Source of the DNA: an uncultured Eubacteriales bacterium
GTDB lineage: Bacteria > Bacillota > Clostridia > Oscillospirales > Oscillospiraceae
Direction: 5' to 3'
DNA length: 44,103 bases
NCBI GenBank assembly: GCA_900552015.1
Contig: URXY01000008.1
Location: 1 to 44,103, forward strand
Below the pieces are notes generated by a model. It had not been told where the DNA came from and searched no databases. It worked only from the letters and a program-made list of their open reading frames with translations. Below, one piece after another: positions 7,995-15,711 of the stretch (its first letter is position 1; each line of letters starts with the position of its first letter). Made by a program: the position numbers and the translations under genes.

Positions 7995-8597
7995 TTAGCC
8001 CTCCTTGCGCGCGGCGGCAACGAACGCCGCCATTTTGCTTTCGTCTTTGACGCCGTCCGTCTCGATGCCGGAGCTCACGTCCACGCCGTAGGGGTGCAGC
8101 GCGGCGATGGCGTCCGCGACGTTGTCGGGGTCGAGCCCACCGGCGAGGAAATAGGGCCGCTGCACGCTCCGGACGAGGCTCCAGTCGAATGTCTTGCCCG
8201 TGCCCGCGCCGGAGTCGAGCAGCACGAGGTCGGCGGCGCAGTTTTCGATGGCGGGGAGGTCGGCTTCGCTTTTCACCTTGAACGCGCGGAAGATGGGCTT
8301 GCCCGTCAGCGCGCGCAGGCGCGCGATGTAGTCGTCGTCCTCGCTGCCGTGGAGCTGCGCGACGTCGATGACGCCGCGATCTAAAAGCTCCGCCACGGCC
8401 TCGACCGGCTCGTTGACGAACACGCCCGCGGCCAGAATACCGGGGGCGAGCAGCGATTTGAGGTGTTCCGCCTGCTCGGGGGAGACATAACGCTTGCTCT
8501 TTTTGGCAAAGACGAAGCCGACGAGGTCGGGCTTTAATTTGTTGACGGCGGCGATGTCGCTCTCGCGCGACAGGCCGCAGAGTTTTACCTTGGTCAT
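7995..8597 (-). CDS. trpF: phosphoribosylanthranilate isomerase
   Basis: 200 aa. It converts N-(5-phosphoribosyl)anthranilate to the carboxyphenylamino-deoxyribulose phosphate, the third committed step. KLCGLSRESDI carries the catalytic Cys; LLDSGAGTGKTFDW carries the catalytic Asp and start of the phosphate site, and FLAGGLDPDNV and GVDVSSGIE complete it. It overlaps trpC by 4 bases (ATGA type), so it is translationally coupled, and is a separate gene rather than a TrpCF fusion. Confidence 0.96.
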   Translation of the reverse strand: MTKVKLCGLSRESDIAAVNKLKPDLVGFVFAKKSKRYVSPEQAEHLKSLLAPGILAAGVFVNEPVEAVAELLDRGVIDVAQLHGSEDDDYIARLRALTGKPIFRAFKVKSEADLPAIENCAADLVLLDSGAGTGKTFDWSLVRSVQRPYFLAGGLDPDNVADAIAALHPYGVDVSSGIETDGVKDESKMAAFVAAARKEG

Positions 8598-9379
8598 AAG
8601 TTACCTCTCAATTCTGCGAGCCGTCTGGCCTTGTCGGGGGCCCGCATCAGTGTTTCGCCGATCAGCACCGCGTCGGCGCCAATCGAGCGGAGCGCGGCAA
8701 CGTCCTGCGTGCTCTGCACGCCGGATTCGGCCACGTAGACCGCCTCCGGCGGGATGCGGTCGCGCAGCCGCGCGGCGTTGGAAAAGTCGACGGAAAAATC
8801 TTTCAGATTGCGGTTGTTGACGCCGATGATCTTTGCGCCCGCCGCGACGGCGGAGCGGATCTCGTCCGCGTCGTGCGTCTCCACGAGCGCGGAGAGGCCG
8901 AGTTCATCGCAGACGGCGAGATATTGCGCGAGTGTCCTCGTGTCCAGCAGCGCGCAGATGAGCAGCACGCAGTCCGCGCCCATCAGGCGGGACTGATAGA
9001 GCTGGTAGTCGCTGACGGTGAAGTCCTTGCGCAGCATCGGCGTTGAGACGGCGGCGCGAATTTCGCGGAAGATGTCGTCCGAGCCCAAAAACCACTTGGG
9101 TTCTGTCAGGCACGAGATGCAGTCCGCACCGGCGGCCTCGTAATCGCGCGCGATGTCTAGATAGGGAAAGTCCCGCGCGATGACGCCCTTGGAGGGCGAG
9201 GCCTTTTTCACCTCGCAGATGAGGGACAGATCATCTTTTTTGAGCGCGTCGTAAAAGCGCGCGCCGTTCGCGCGGCCCTTTTCGCGGCACATCGCCTGTA
9301 AGATATCAAGGCTCATGTTCTCGCTGTCTGCCAGCACGCGCTCACGGGCGTGGGCGGCCAGCTCGTCGAGGATGCTCAT
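8594..9379 (-). CDS. trpC: indole-3-glycerol phosphate synthase
   Basis: 261 aa. It closes the indole ring with loss of CO2 and water. ICEVKKASPSKGVI holds a catalytic Lys and the phosphate contacts; LRKDFTVSDYQLYQSRLMGADCVLLI holds the second Lys and the following strand, and GVNNRNLKDFSVD and VAESGV are the C-terminal barrel signatures. It overlaps trpD by 4 bases and trpF by 4 bases. Confidence 0.97.
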   Translation of the reverse strand: MSILDELAAHARERVLADSENMSLDILQAMCREKGRANGARFYDALKKDDLSLICEVKKASPSKGVIARDFPYLDIARDYEAAGADCISCLTEPKWFLGSDDIFREIRAAVSTPMLRKDFTVSDYQLYQSRLMGADCVLLICALLDTRTLAQYLAVCDELGLSALVETHDADEIRSAVAAGAKIIGVNNRNLKDFSVDFSNAARLRDRIPPEAVYVAESGVQSTQDVAALRSIGADAVLIGETLMRAPDKARRLAELRGNL

Positions 9380-10407
9380 GCGTTCGCCTCCGCGCGGTTG
9401 CTGACGGCGATGAAGCGCTCGAGCGTTTCAAGCGCCTTGCCGGAGTCGATGAGCTCGGCGGCGAGGGCGATGCCGTCCTTCATGCTCTCCGCCTTGCCGC
9501 CGATGTAGAGCGCCGCGCCCGCGTTCATCAGCACCGCGTTGCGCTTGTGGCCCTTTTCGCCCGACAGGATGGCGCGGGTGATGGCAGCGTTTTCCTCCGG
9601 TGCGCCGCCCTTGAGGTCGTCTTTCGTGCAGCGGTCAAAGCCGAAGTCCTCGGGTGTGATGACATAGCTCTTGTACCAGCCGTCACGAATTTCGCATACG
9701 CTCGTCGGCGCGCTGAGGGAAATTTCATCCAGCTTGTCCTGCCCGTAGACGACCATGCCGCGCTTGACGCCAAGGCTCACGAGCACGCGCGCGAGCGGCT
9801 CGACAAGGTACTCGTCGTACACGCCGAGAAGCTGCATCTTCGGCGAGCCGGGGTTCGTCAGCGGCCCCAAGATGTTGAACACCGTGCGGAAGCCCAACTC
9901 CTTACGGATCGCGCCGACGTATTTCATCGAGCTGTGGTATTTCTGCGCAAAGAAGAAGCACATGCCGACCTCTTTCAAGAGCTCCACGCACTGCTCGGGG
10001 CTCTGCTGGATGTTGACGCCGAGGGCCTCGAGGCAGTCCGCCGTGCCGCACTGGGACGAGGCGGCGCGGTTGCCGTGCTTGGCGACCTTCATGCCGCCCG
10101 CCGCCGCGACAAGGGCGGAGGTGGTGGAAATGTTGAAGCTGTGGGCGTTGTCGCCGCCGGTGCCGACGATCTCGAAGATGTCCATGCCGGTGTCTACCTT
10201 TGTGGCGTGGTCGCGCATGGCGGCGGCGCAGCCTGCGATCTCATCGGTCGTCTCGGCGCGGGCGCTCTTGGTCGAGAGGGCCGCGAGGAACGCTGCGTTC
10301 TGGGTGGGGGTGGTCTCGCCGCTCATGATCTCGTTCATCACGGCGTAGGCTTCGTCATAACTGAGATCGCCCTTGTTGACGATTTTCACGATGGCTTCTT
10401 TGATCAT
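9376..10407 (-). CDS. trpD: anthranilate phosphoribosyltransferase
   Basis: 343 aa. It joins anthranilate and PRPP. The EIVGTGGDNAHSFNIST motif is the PRPP-binding loop, KHGNRAASSQCGTADCLEALG the anthranilate/PRPP site, and LGPLTNPGSP the conserved hinge. It is a standalone enzyme, not fused to the glutamine amidotransferase, which is the next gene upstream (4-base gap). It overlaps trpC by 4 bases. Confidence 0.97.
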   Translation of the reverse strand: MIKEAIVKIVNKGDLSYDEAYAVMNEIMSGETTPTQNAAFLAALSTKSARAETTDEIAGCAAAMRDHATKVDTGMDIFEIVGTGGDNAHSFNISTTSALVAAAGGMKVAKHGNRAASSQCGTADCLEALGVNIQQSPEQCVELLKEVGMCFFFAQKYHSSMKYVGAIRKELGFRTVFNILGPLTNPGSPKMQLLGVYDEYLVEPLARVLVSLGVKRGMVVYGQDKLDEISLSAPTSVCEIRDGWYKSYVITPEDFGFDRCTKDDLKGGAPEENAAITRAILSGEKGHKRNAVLMNAGAALYIGGKAESMKDGIALAAELIDSGKALETLERFIAVSNRAEANA

Positions 10408-10411
10408 GGTT

Positions 10412-10981
10412 TCAATTCTCCTTCAAAAAGTTTTCCAGCATGGTTTTGCCGTTCGGCGTCATAATGGATTCGGGATGAAACTGCACCCCGTAGATGGGAT
10501 AGTCCTTGTGCTGCACGGCCATGATCTCGCCGTCGTCTGTGACGGCGGTGACTTTCAGGCGGTCCGGCATGGTGGCGGCGTCGGCCGCGAGGGAATGGTA
10601 GCGCGCGACGGGTGCGGTCTTGGGGCAGTTTTGGAAGAGCCGCGAGCTCGTGTCGAAGTGGACGAGCGACTGCTTACCGTGCATTAGCTCTTTAGCATAG
10701 GTCACGGTCGCACCGAAGGCGGCACAGATGGCCTGATGCCCGAGGCACACGCCAAGCGTCGGGATGCGGGGCGAGAGCGTCTTCACAACGTCGATGAGAA
10801 CGCCTGCGTCTTCGGGCCGCCCGGGGCCGGGGGAGAGGATGATGCGCGCGGGGTGCAGCGCATCGATCTCCTCGATACTCAGCTCATCGTTGCGGACGAC
10901 GCGGATGTCTGGATCGATCGCGCCGACGAGCTGGTAGAGGTTATAGGAAAAGCTATCGTAATTGTCGATCAAAAGGATCAT
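10412..10981 (-). CDS. trpG: anthranilate synthase glutamine amidotransferase component
   Basis: 189 aa. It releases ammonia from glutamine for TrpE. It is a class I amidotransferase: ILLIDNYDSFSYNLYQ at the N-terminus, LSPGPGRPEDAG oxyanion region, GVCLGHQAI with the nucleophilic Cys, and YGVQFHPESI with the His/Glu of the triad. The start at 10981 overlaps the trpE stop (ATGA), so the two subunits are made coupled. In many Firmicutes such a protein also serves folate synthesis (PabA); the operon position favours tryptophan. Confidence 0.96.
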   Translation of the reverse strand: MILLIDNYDSFSYNLYQLVGAIDPDIRVVRNDELSIEEIDALHPARIILSPGPGRPEDAGVLIDVVKTLSPRIPTLGVCLGHQAICAAFGATVTYAKELMHGKQSLVHFDTSSRLFQNCPKTAPVARYHSLAADAATMPDRLKVTAVTDDGEIMAVQHKDYPIYGVQFHPESIMTPNGKTMLENFLKEN

Positions 10982-12444
10982 AGGTCTTCCTCCTGCGCAA
11001 GCGTCAAGGCGCTGACCACGGCCTTCGCCTTGTTGATGCATTCCTGATACTCTGTTTCGGGGACGGAATCTGCCACGATGCCCGCGCCGCTGCGGACGAA
11101 CACGCGCCCGTTTTTCTTGTAGGCGATGCGGATGGCGATGCAGGTGTCCATGTTGCCGGTGAAGTCGATGTAGCCGATGGCCCCGCCGTAAATGCCGCGC
11201 TTGTTGTTCTCAAGCTCACCGATGAGCTGGCAGGCGCGGATCTTCGGCGCGCCGGAGAGCGTTCCAGCGGGGAGCACGGCCTCAATGGCGTCAAGCGCGT
11301 CGCGGTCATCGCGAATCTCGCCGCGCACGGTGGAGCCGATGTGCATCACGTGGGAGTAGCGCTCGATGGAGTGCAGCTTTTCGACCTGCACCGCGCCGAA
11401 TTTGCTGACCTTGCCGAGGTCGTTGCGCCCGAGGTCGACGAGCATGTTGTGCTCGGCAAGCTCCTTTTCGTCGTGCAGGAGGCTTTCTTCAAGCGCCTTG
11501 TCCTCCTCGTCCGTTTTGCCGCGCGGACGGGTACCCGCGAGGGGGAAGGTGTGCAGCACGCCGTCTTTGAGCTTGACGAGCGTTTCGGGCGACGCGCCCG
11601 CGACCTCAACGTCGGTGCCGGAAAAGTAAAACATGTACGGCGAGGGATTGATGGTGCGCAGCACGCGGTAGGTGTCGAGCAGGCTTCCTTCAAACGGCGC
11701 GCTCAGGCGGTTCGAGAGCACGATCTGGAAGATGTCGCCCTCGCGGATGTGGTGCTTGGCGGTCTCGACCATCGTATAGAACTGCTCTTTCGAAAAAAGC
11801 GGCGTGACCTCGCCGAGGAGCCGCCCCGGCGCTTCCTGCTTCTTTTCGCCGGTTTTAAGGAGCGAGACGAGTTGCTCAAGCTCGAGCTTTGCCTTGTTGT
11901 AGCCGACCTCGACGTCGCTGAGCGCCATGTTGACGATGAGCACGATCTTCTGCCGCACATGATCGAAGGCGATGACCTTGTCAAAGAGCATCAGATCGAC
12001 ATCCTTGAAGCTGTCCTCGTCCTGCTCGCCGCAGCGGACGCTCGGCTCGCTGTATTTGAGATAATCGTAAGAAAAATACCCCACGAGCCCGCCGGTGAAG
12101 GAGGGGAGGTAGTCGAAGCGGGGGCTTCTGTAGCTTGATAGCAGCTCACGCAGGTATTGGGACGGATCGTCCGTGCGGACGGTGAGGCCGCCAGCCTTCA
12201 TTTTGCCGTCAATGCACGTGATCTCGAGCTTTGGGTCGAAGCCCAAAAACGTGTAGCGGCCCCAGCGGTCGTCCGCCTGCGCGGATTCGAGCATGTAGCA
12301 GTGGGTGGACACATTTTTGAGGATGCGCATCGCTTCGATGGGGGTGATGAAGTCGGAAAGAATTTCACAGCTCAGCGGGAGCACGTCGTACTGCTTTGTG
12401 ACGGCGATTTCTTTGACGGTTTCGAGCGGTGGTAGGATATACAT
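10978..12444 (-). CDS. trpE: anthranilate synthase component I
   Basis: 488 aa. It converts chorismate to anthranilate and is the usual target of tryptophan feedback inhibition. The N-terminal half has YMLESA, matching the LLES-type tryptophan-binding element. The chorismate-binding half has NPSPYMFYFSG, LAGTRPRGKTDEED, LVDLGRNDLGKV, LPAGTLSGAPKIRACQLI and YGGAIGYIDFTGNMD. AGGAGG lies 6 bases before the ATG. First gene of trpEGDCFBA, preceded by a T-box leader with two terminators. A pabB role is less likely given the operon. Confidence 0.97.
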   Translation of the reverse strand: MYILPPLETVKEIAVTKQYDVLPLSCEILSDFITPIEAMRILKNVSTHCYMLESAQADDRWGRYTFLGFDPKLEITCIDGKMKAGGLTVRTDDPSQYLRELLSSYRSPRFDYLPSFTGGLVGYFSYDYLKYSEPSVRCGEQDEDSFKDVDLMLFDKVIAFDHVRQKIVLIVNMALSDVEVGYNKAKLELEQLVSLLKTGEKKQEAPGRLLGEVTPLFSKEQFYTMVETAKHHIREGDIFQIVLSNRLSAPFEGSLLDTYRVLRTINPSPYMFYFSGTDVEVAGASPETLVKLKDGVLHTFPLAGTRPRGKTDEEDKALEESLLHDEKELAEHNMLVDLGRNDLGKVSKFGAVQVEKLHSIERYSHVMHIGSTVRGEIRDDRDALDAIEAVLPAGTLSGAPKIRACQLIGELENNKRGIYGGAIGYIDFTGNMDTCIAIRIAYKKNGRVFVRSGAGIVADSVPETEYQECINKAKAVVSALTLAQEEDL

Positions 12445-12456
12445 GAGTGACCTCCT

Positions 12457-12493
12457 GAAAAAGAAAAACTCCTTTGGCGTTCTGCCAAAGGAG
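12457..12493 (-). terminator. second intrinsic terminator between the T-box and trpE
   Basis: On the minus strand a 10-bp perfect stem CTCCTTTGGC / GCCAAAGGAG with a 5-base loop is followed by TTTTTCTTTTT, ending 6 bases before the trpE ribosome binding site. It lies 20 bases downstream of the T-box terminator hairpin and is independent of it. Confidence 0.75.
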
Positions 12494-12503
12494 CTTATTG
12501 CGC

Positions 12504-12810
12504 AAACAAAAGCGCCCCGACAGAACGGTACAGTCTGTCAAGGACGAATGCGATACGAAAGAAACGAACGATCCGCGGTGCCACCTTGAATTCACGGTTG
12601 CCCGTGCGCTTGGCGGAGATACCATCATATCTCCCGGCAACTGACGTATGTCAACACGTTGCAGGATACTCTGCGCACAAAACGCATTTCGCTGCACCCT
12701 CGGCGGTCCATTTGACAATGCGTATCTTGCCTGATTTTCAGCATCGCAGGCTCTCTGTGAAGGCGTCACTGCCGTTATCTCCGCTTCAACGGTTTGCGGT
12801 ATTAACTTGA
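12504..12810 (-). ncRNA. tryptophan T-box leader (tRNA-Trp sensing)
   Basis: The conserved T-box (AAGGTGGCACCGCGG on the minus strand, 12573-12587) is unmistakable. Upstream, Stem I carries AGAGAG and a specifier loop with TGG at 12710-12708, in the context AAATGGACC...GAG. The antiterminator can pair TCAAGG (12589-12584) with CCTTGA (12543-12538). The competing terminator pairs 12546-12534 with 12524-12513 and ends in CTTTTGTTT. Uncharged tRNA-Trp should favour the antiterminator and allow transcription of the trp operon. Confidence 0.94.
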
Positions 12811-12815
12811 GCGAA

Positions 12816-12844
12816 AATATAGCACACCCCATTAGCAATGTCAA
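12816..12844 (-). promoter_or_regulatory. sigma-A promoter of the trp operon, inside an inverted repeat
   Basis: TTGACA (12844-12839), a 17-base spacer and TATATT (12821-12816), on the minus strand. An 8-bp inverted repeat (GCACACCC / GGGTGTGC; 12822-12829 and 12847-12854) brackets the -35 element, so it could be an operator or a weak terminator for the upstream GNAT gene. Confidence 0.85.
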
Positions 12845-12880
12845 TAGGGTGTGCATGATTTTTTGTAAAATTTTGGTTCT

Positions 12881-13498
12881 TTATTCCGCGGCGCGGCGAA
12901 GAATGTCGGCGACAAGCGCCTTGTCGAGCTGCGGGAAGGGAATGACCGGTTCGGGATGCTCGGGATGCTCCATGAGCAGTTTTTCCGCCCAGGACATGTT
13001 GTACCAGCGGCCGAACTTGTAGCCGCTGCGCGTGAACACGCCGATGCGGCGGAAGCCCATGTGCTCATGGAAGCGGATGCTGTTGTCCGTTAAATATTCG
13101 TCGTCCGCCCCCTGCGGCTCGCCGATGCAGGCATAGAGATTGTAAATGCCCTGTGCGCGGGAGATATCTTCGAGCGCGCGGTAGAAGCGCTTGCCGAGAC
13201 CATGCTTGCGCGCGTCGAGCGAGAGGTAGATGGTCGTTTCGGCGCAGCGGTCATAAGCCTCGCGTGCGATGAATGTGTGCGTGTAGGCATAGCCGAGAAG
13301 CTGGCCATTTTCATCTTCAGCGACAAGATAGGGGTACTTCTGCGAGACGTCCGCGATGCGGCGGCGGAACTCATCGAGAGAAGGCACATCGTATTCAAAC
13401 GAGATGGCCGTCTGTTCGACGTAAGGCGCGTAAATATGCAGGAGAGCGGGGGCGTCGTCAAGCGTGGCGACGCGGAAGCGGAACACGGAGAATGGCAT
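12881..13498 (-). CDS. GNAT family N-acetyltransferase (phosphinothricin acetyltransferase-like)
   Basis: 205 aa from the ATG at 13498, which has AAAGGTGA 4-5 bases upstream; a GTG at 13507 would add three residues but overlaps that site. N-terminal FRFRVATLDDAPALLHIYAPYVEQTAISFEY and ARKHGLGKRFYRALE (acetyl-CoA binding A motif) are typical of the PAT/YncA-like group, as is GYKFGRWYNMSW near the end. These enzymes acetylate small amines, amino acids or related xenobiotics; the substrate here is unknown. It follows the MATE gene by 5 bases, so both are probably on one mRNA. Confidence 0.87.
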   Translation of the reverse strand: MPFSVFRFRVATLDDAPALLHIYAPYVEQTAISFEYDVPSLDEFRRRIADVSQKYPYLVAEDENGQLLGYAYTHTFIAREAYDRCAETTIYLSLDARKHGLGKRFYRALEDISRAQGIYNLYACIGEPQGADDEYLTDNSIRFHEHMGFRRIGVFTRSGYKFGRWYNMSWAEKLLMEHPEHPEPVIPFPQLDKALVADILRRAAE

Positions 13499-13503
13499 TT
13501 CAA

Positions 13504-14868
13504 TCACCTTTCAAATCCGTGCACCCAGTCAGAGCGCAGGTAGTAAATGAGATAGATGGTGGAGCTGATGGCCCACGTGATGGGATAGGCCCAGTAGATG
13601 TAGCGGATATCGCCGAAGAGGTGCACGACGATCATGATGTAGATGATGCGGATGACGCACCAGACCGAGAGCATGATCATCATGGGCACGACCGCGCGGC
13701 CCGCGCCGCGGCATACCGCCGCGATGGAGTGCGAGAAGGCGAGCAGGCAGTAGAACAGTGCCACCGTGCGCGCCTGCTGCACGCCGAGGGCGACGACGCC
13801 GGGCGTGCTGTCGAACAGTGCGATGAGATCGCTCGCCCAGATATAGTAGCACAGACCGATGAGCTCAGCCATGATGACGGCGATGATGATGCAGAAACGC
13901 GCACCGCTCTTGGCGCGGTCATACTGCTTGGCACCGAGGTTCTGCCCGACAAACGTGGTGCAGTCCATCGTAAAGCTCGTGATGGGCAGGAACGCGAAGC
14001 CTTCGATCTTGCAGTGCGCGCCGTAGGCTGCCATGGCGAGCATACCGAAGGAGTTGATCTGCGACTGGACGATGACGTTTGCAAGGCCGATGACGCAGTT
14101 CTGAATGCCGGAGGGCAGACCGTAGCGGATGATCTCACGCAGCATATCGCCGTGGAAACGGATATTGCGCGGCGTGACGGTGTAGACCTCGCCCTTTTTG
14201 AGCAGGTGGATGAGGCAGAGCACGCAGCTCGTGCCCTGGGAGAGGACCGTCGCCACGGCGGCGGACCAGACGCCCCAGCGGAATGCGCCGATAAATAGGA
14301 TATCGAGCGCGATGTTGATGAGTGAGGAAATGATGAGGTAGTGCAGAGGACGGCGGCTGTCGCCGAGGGCGTTCAGAATACTCGTGCACATATTGTAGAG
14401 CACCGTCGCCAGCACGCCGAGGAAGTAGTAGCGGAAGTATTCGACCGCCTGCGGCATGACCTGCGCGTCGGTGTTCATCCAGACCAAAAACGTCGGCGTG
14501 AGGAATACGCCGATGACCGTCAGCGCCGCGCCCGAGACGATGCCGAAGGCAAGGTTCGTATGGATGGCGCGCGAGACGTTTTCATAGTCGCCCGCGCCGA
14601 AATATTTGGAGATGGCGACGCCCGCGCCCATGGCCGTGCCGATAAACAGACTGGTGAGCAGCATGATGAGCGTGCCGGACGAGCTGACGGCGGCGAAAGC
14701 GTTCGTGCCGAGGTATTTGCCCACGATGAATGCGTCCGCCGTGCTGTAGAGCTGCTGAAAGACCTGACTGATGAAGATCGGCAGCGCGAAGCGCAGGATC
14801 AGGGAGACGTAGCTCCCTTCGGTCATGTTTTGAATGGTTTGCTTGCCAGCAGCGGCTGGTTGTGCCAT
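13504..14868 (-). CDS. MATE family multidrug/toxin exporter
   Basis: 454 aa, typical length, about 12 hydrophobic helices with an internal two-fold repeat. Signatures include LPIFISQVFQQLYSTADAFIVGKYLG in helix 1-2, GAGVAISKYFGAGD, ILNALGDSRRPLHYLI and, in the second half, FVGQNLGAKQYDRAK. MATE proteins export organic cations or other compounds using Na+ or H+. It has its own promoter and a leader of about 185 bases with a terminator-like structure (see the leader entry), which suggests ligand control. The GNAT gene follows directly. Confidence 0.95.
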   Translation of the reverse strand: MAQPAAAGKQTIQNMTEGSYVSLILRFALPIFISQVFQQLYSTADAFIVGKYLGTNAFAAVSSSGTLIMLLTSLFIGTAMGAGVAISKYFGAGDYENVSRAIHTNLAFGIVSGAALTVIGVFLTPTFLVWMNTDAQVMPQAVEYFRYYFLGVLATVLYNMCTSILNALGDSRRPLHYLIISSLINIALDILFIGAFRWGVWSAAVATVLSQGTSCVLCLIHLLKKGEVYTVTPRNIRFHGDMLREIIRYGLPSGIQNCVIGLANVIVQSQINSFGMLAMAAYGAHCKIEGFAFLPITSFTMDCTTFVGQNLGAKQYDRAKSGARFCIIIAVIMAELIGLCYYIWASDLIALFDSTPGVVALGVQQARTVALFYCLLAFSHSIAAVCRGAGRAVVPMMIMLSVWCVIRIIYIMIVVHLFGDIRYIYWAYPITWAISSTIYLIYYLRSDWVHGFER

Positions 14869-15054
14869 GTGACCCTCTCTTTCTGTGCCCCGCGGCGGGA
14901 CAACTACACACTCTCTCGTTGCTGTGGGAACTGCTGAAAAAGGAAAAGCGCCGCTCTGGACAACTTCGCATCGTTTCGATGCGGAGGTGACTGATACGGT
15001 GCTTTTCCTCAGATACTGAAGAAACAGCAGATAAAAATCTTACAAATTCTTGAC
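14869..15054 (-). ncRNA. long structured leader of the MATE gene, candidate riboswitch/attenuator
   Basis: On the minus strand, GGAAAAGCACCG (about 15012-15001) pairs with CGGCGCTTTTCC, which is directly followed by TTTTTC, giving a terminator-like outer stem. Inside it sits a perfect 7-bp hairpin CGCATCG-AAA-CGATGCG flanked by TCACCTC and AAGTTGTCC. A CTGCTG / CAGCAG pair flanks the outer stem. AGTTGTCC occurs again further down, close to the gene. Known guanidine-IV (mepA) riboswitches precede MATE genes in Clostridia, so that class is a reasonable guess, but I cannot verify its consensus from memory. Confidence 0.5.
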
Positions 15055-15060
15055 AGATCT

Positions 15061-15089
15061 ATTATATAGTTGTATCCAGTGAAAGTCAA
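15061..15089 (-). promoter_or_regulatory. sigma-A promoter of the MATE-GNAT operon
   Basis: TTGACT (15089-15084), a 17-base spacer and a perfect TATAAT (15066-15061). It lies directly downstream of the stop codon of the SpoIIM-like gene. Confidence 0.85.
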
Positions 15090-15099
15090 CCGTCTGCGC

Positions 15100-15711
15100 T
15101 CACATCACGAGCGCGAGCAGCACAGGGGTGACATAGGCTTCGACGAGCGCGGCAAGGGCAAGCAGTGGCACGACGGCAAAGAGAAAAACGCGCAGGCAGT
15201 CCTGAAGGCGCGGCCAGAGGGGGACTGCCTCCTTTTTGCGGCGGAGACGGTCGGTTCCCGTGCGGCAGATGAGAAGTCCCAGCGTGCAGGCGAGGATGAG
15301 CGCCGTGAGCTCAAAGACACCGTGCGGCAGGATGCCGACAAGGTAAACGCCGAGCCCCAGCCCCTGCAAAAGATACAGCGCGGCAAATGCGCCGAGCATC
15401 AGCGCATTCGTGCCGAGCGCGAGCGCACTGAGCGGCAGGAACGGGATGAGCCCGTAGAGCATCGAGAGGAGGGACGCCGTGATGTTGTTGAAAAACAGCG
15501 TCGCCATCATCTGCGACTGGGGAACATCGTCGGTAAGTCCCAGCTGCTCGACCTGCGCGGCGAAGTTTTGAAGCGTCTGCTGCGCCATGTCGGGGAAGAT
15601 CATTCCGGCGGCGAAGCCAAGAAGCACCAGCACGCCGAACGCGGCGGCGGTGCTGAAAAATTCATGCTTGAGCAGGCCGTGCGACAGGGTGGGACAGTAA
15701 CGGTCGATCAT
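15100..15711 (-). CDS. SpoIIM-like (DUF95) integral membrane protein
   Basis: 203 aa with about five hydrophobic segments (residues about 22-40, 75-100, 103-125, 128-147 and 175-200). The pattern FFNNITASLLSMLYGLIPFLPL and GVYLVGILPHGVFELTALILA (the conserved PHG-x-E motif) matches the stage II sporulation protein M / DUF95 family. In sporulators SpoIIM acts with SpoIID and SpoIIP in engulfment; paralogs of this family occur in non-sporulation roles too. The gene overlaps the gltX stop by 4 bases (ATGA), so it is co-translated with glutamyl-tRNA synthetase rather than sitting in a sporulation cluster. Confidence 0.75.
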   Translation of the reverse strand: MIDRYCPTLSHGLLKHEFFSTAAAFGVLVLLGFAAGMIFPDMAQQTLQNFAAQVEQLGLTDDVPQSQMMATLFFNNITASLLSMLYGLIPFLPLSALALGTNALMLGAFAALYLLQGLGLGVYLVGILPHGVFELTALILACTLGLLICRTGTDRLRRKKEAVPLWPRLQDCLRVFLFAVVPLLALAALVEAYVTPVLLALVM

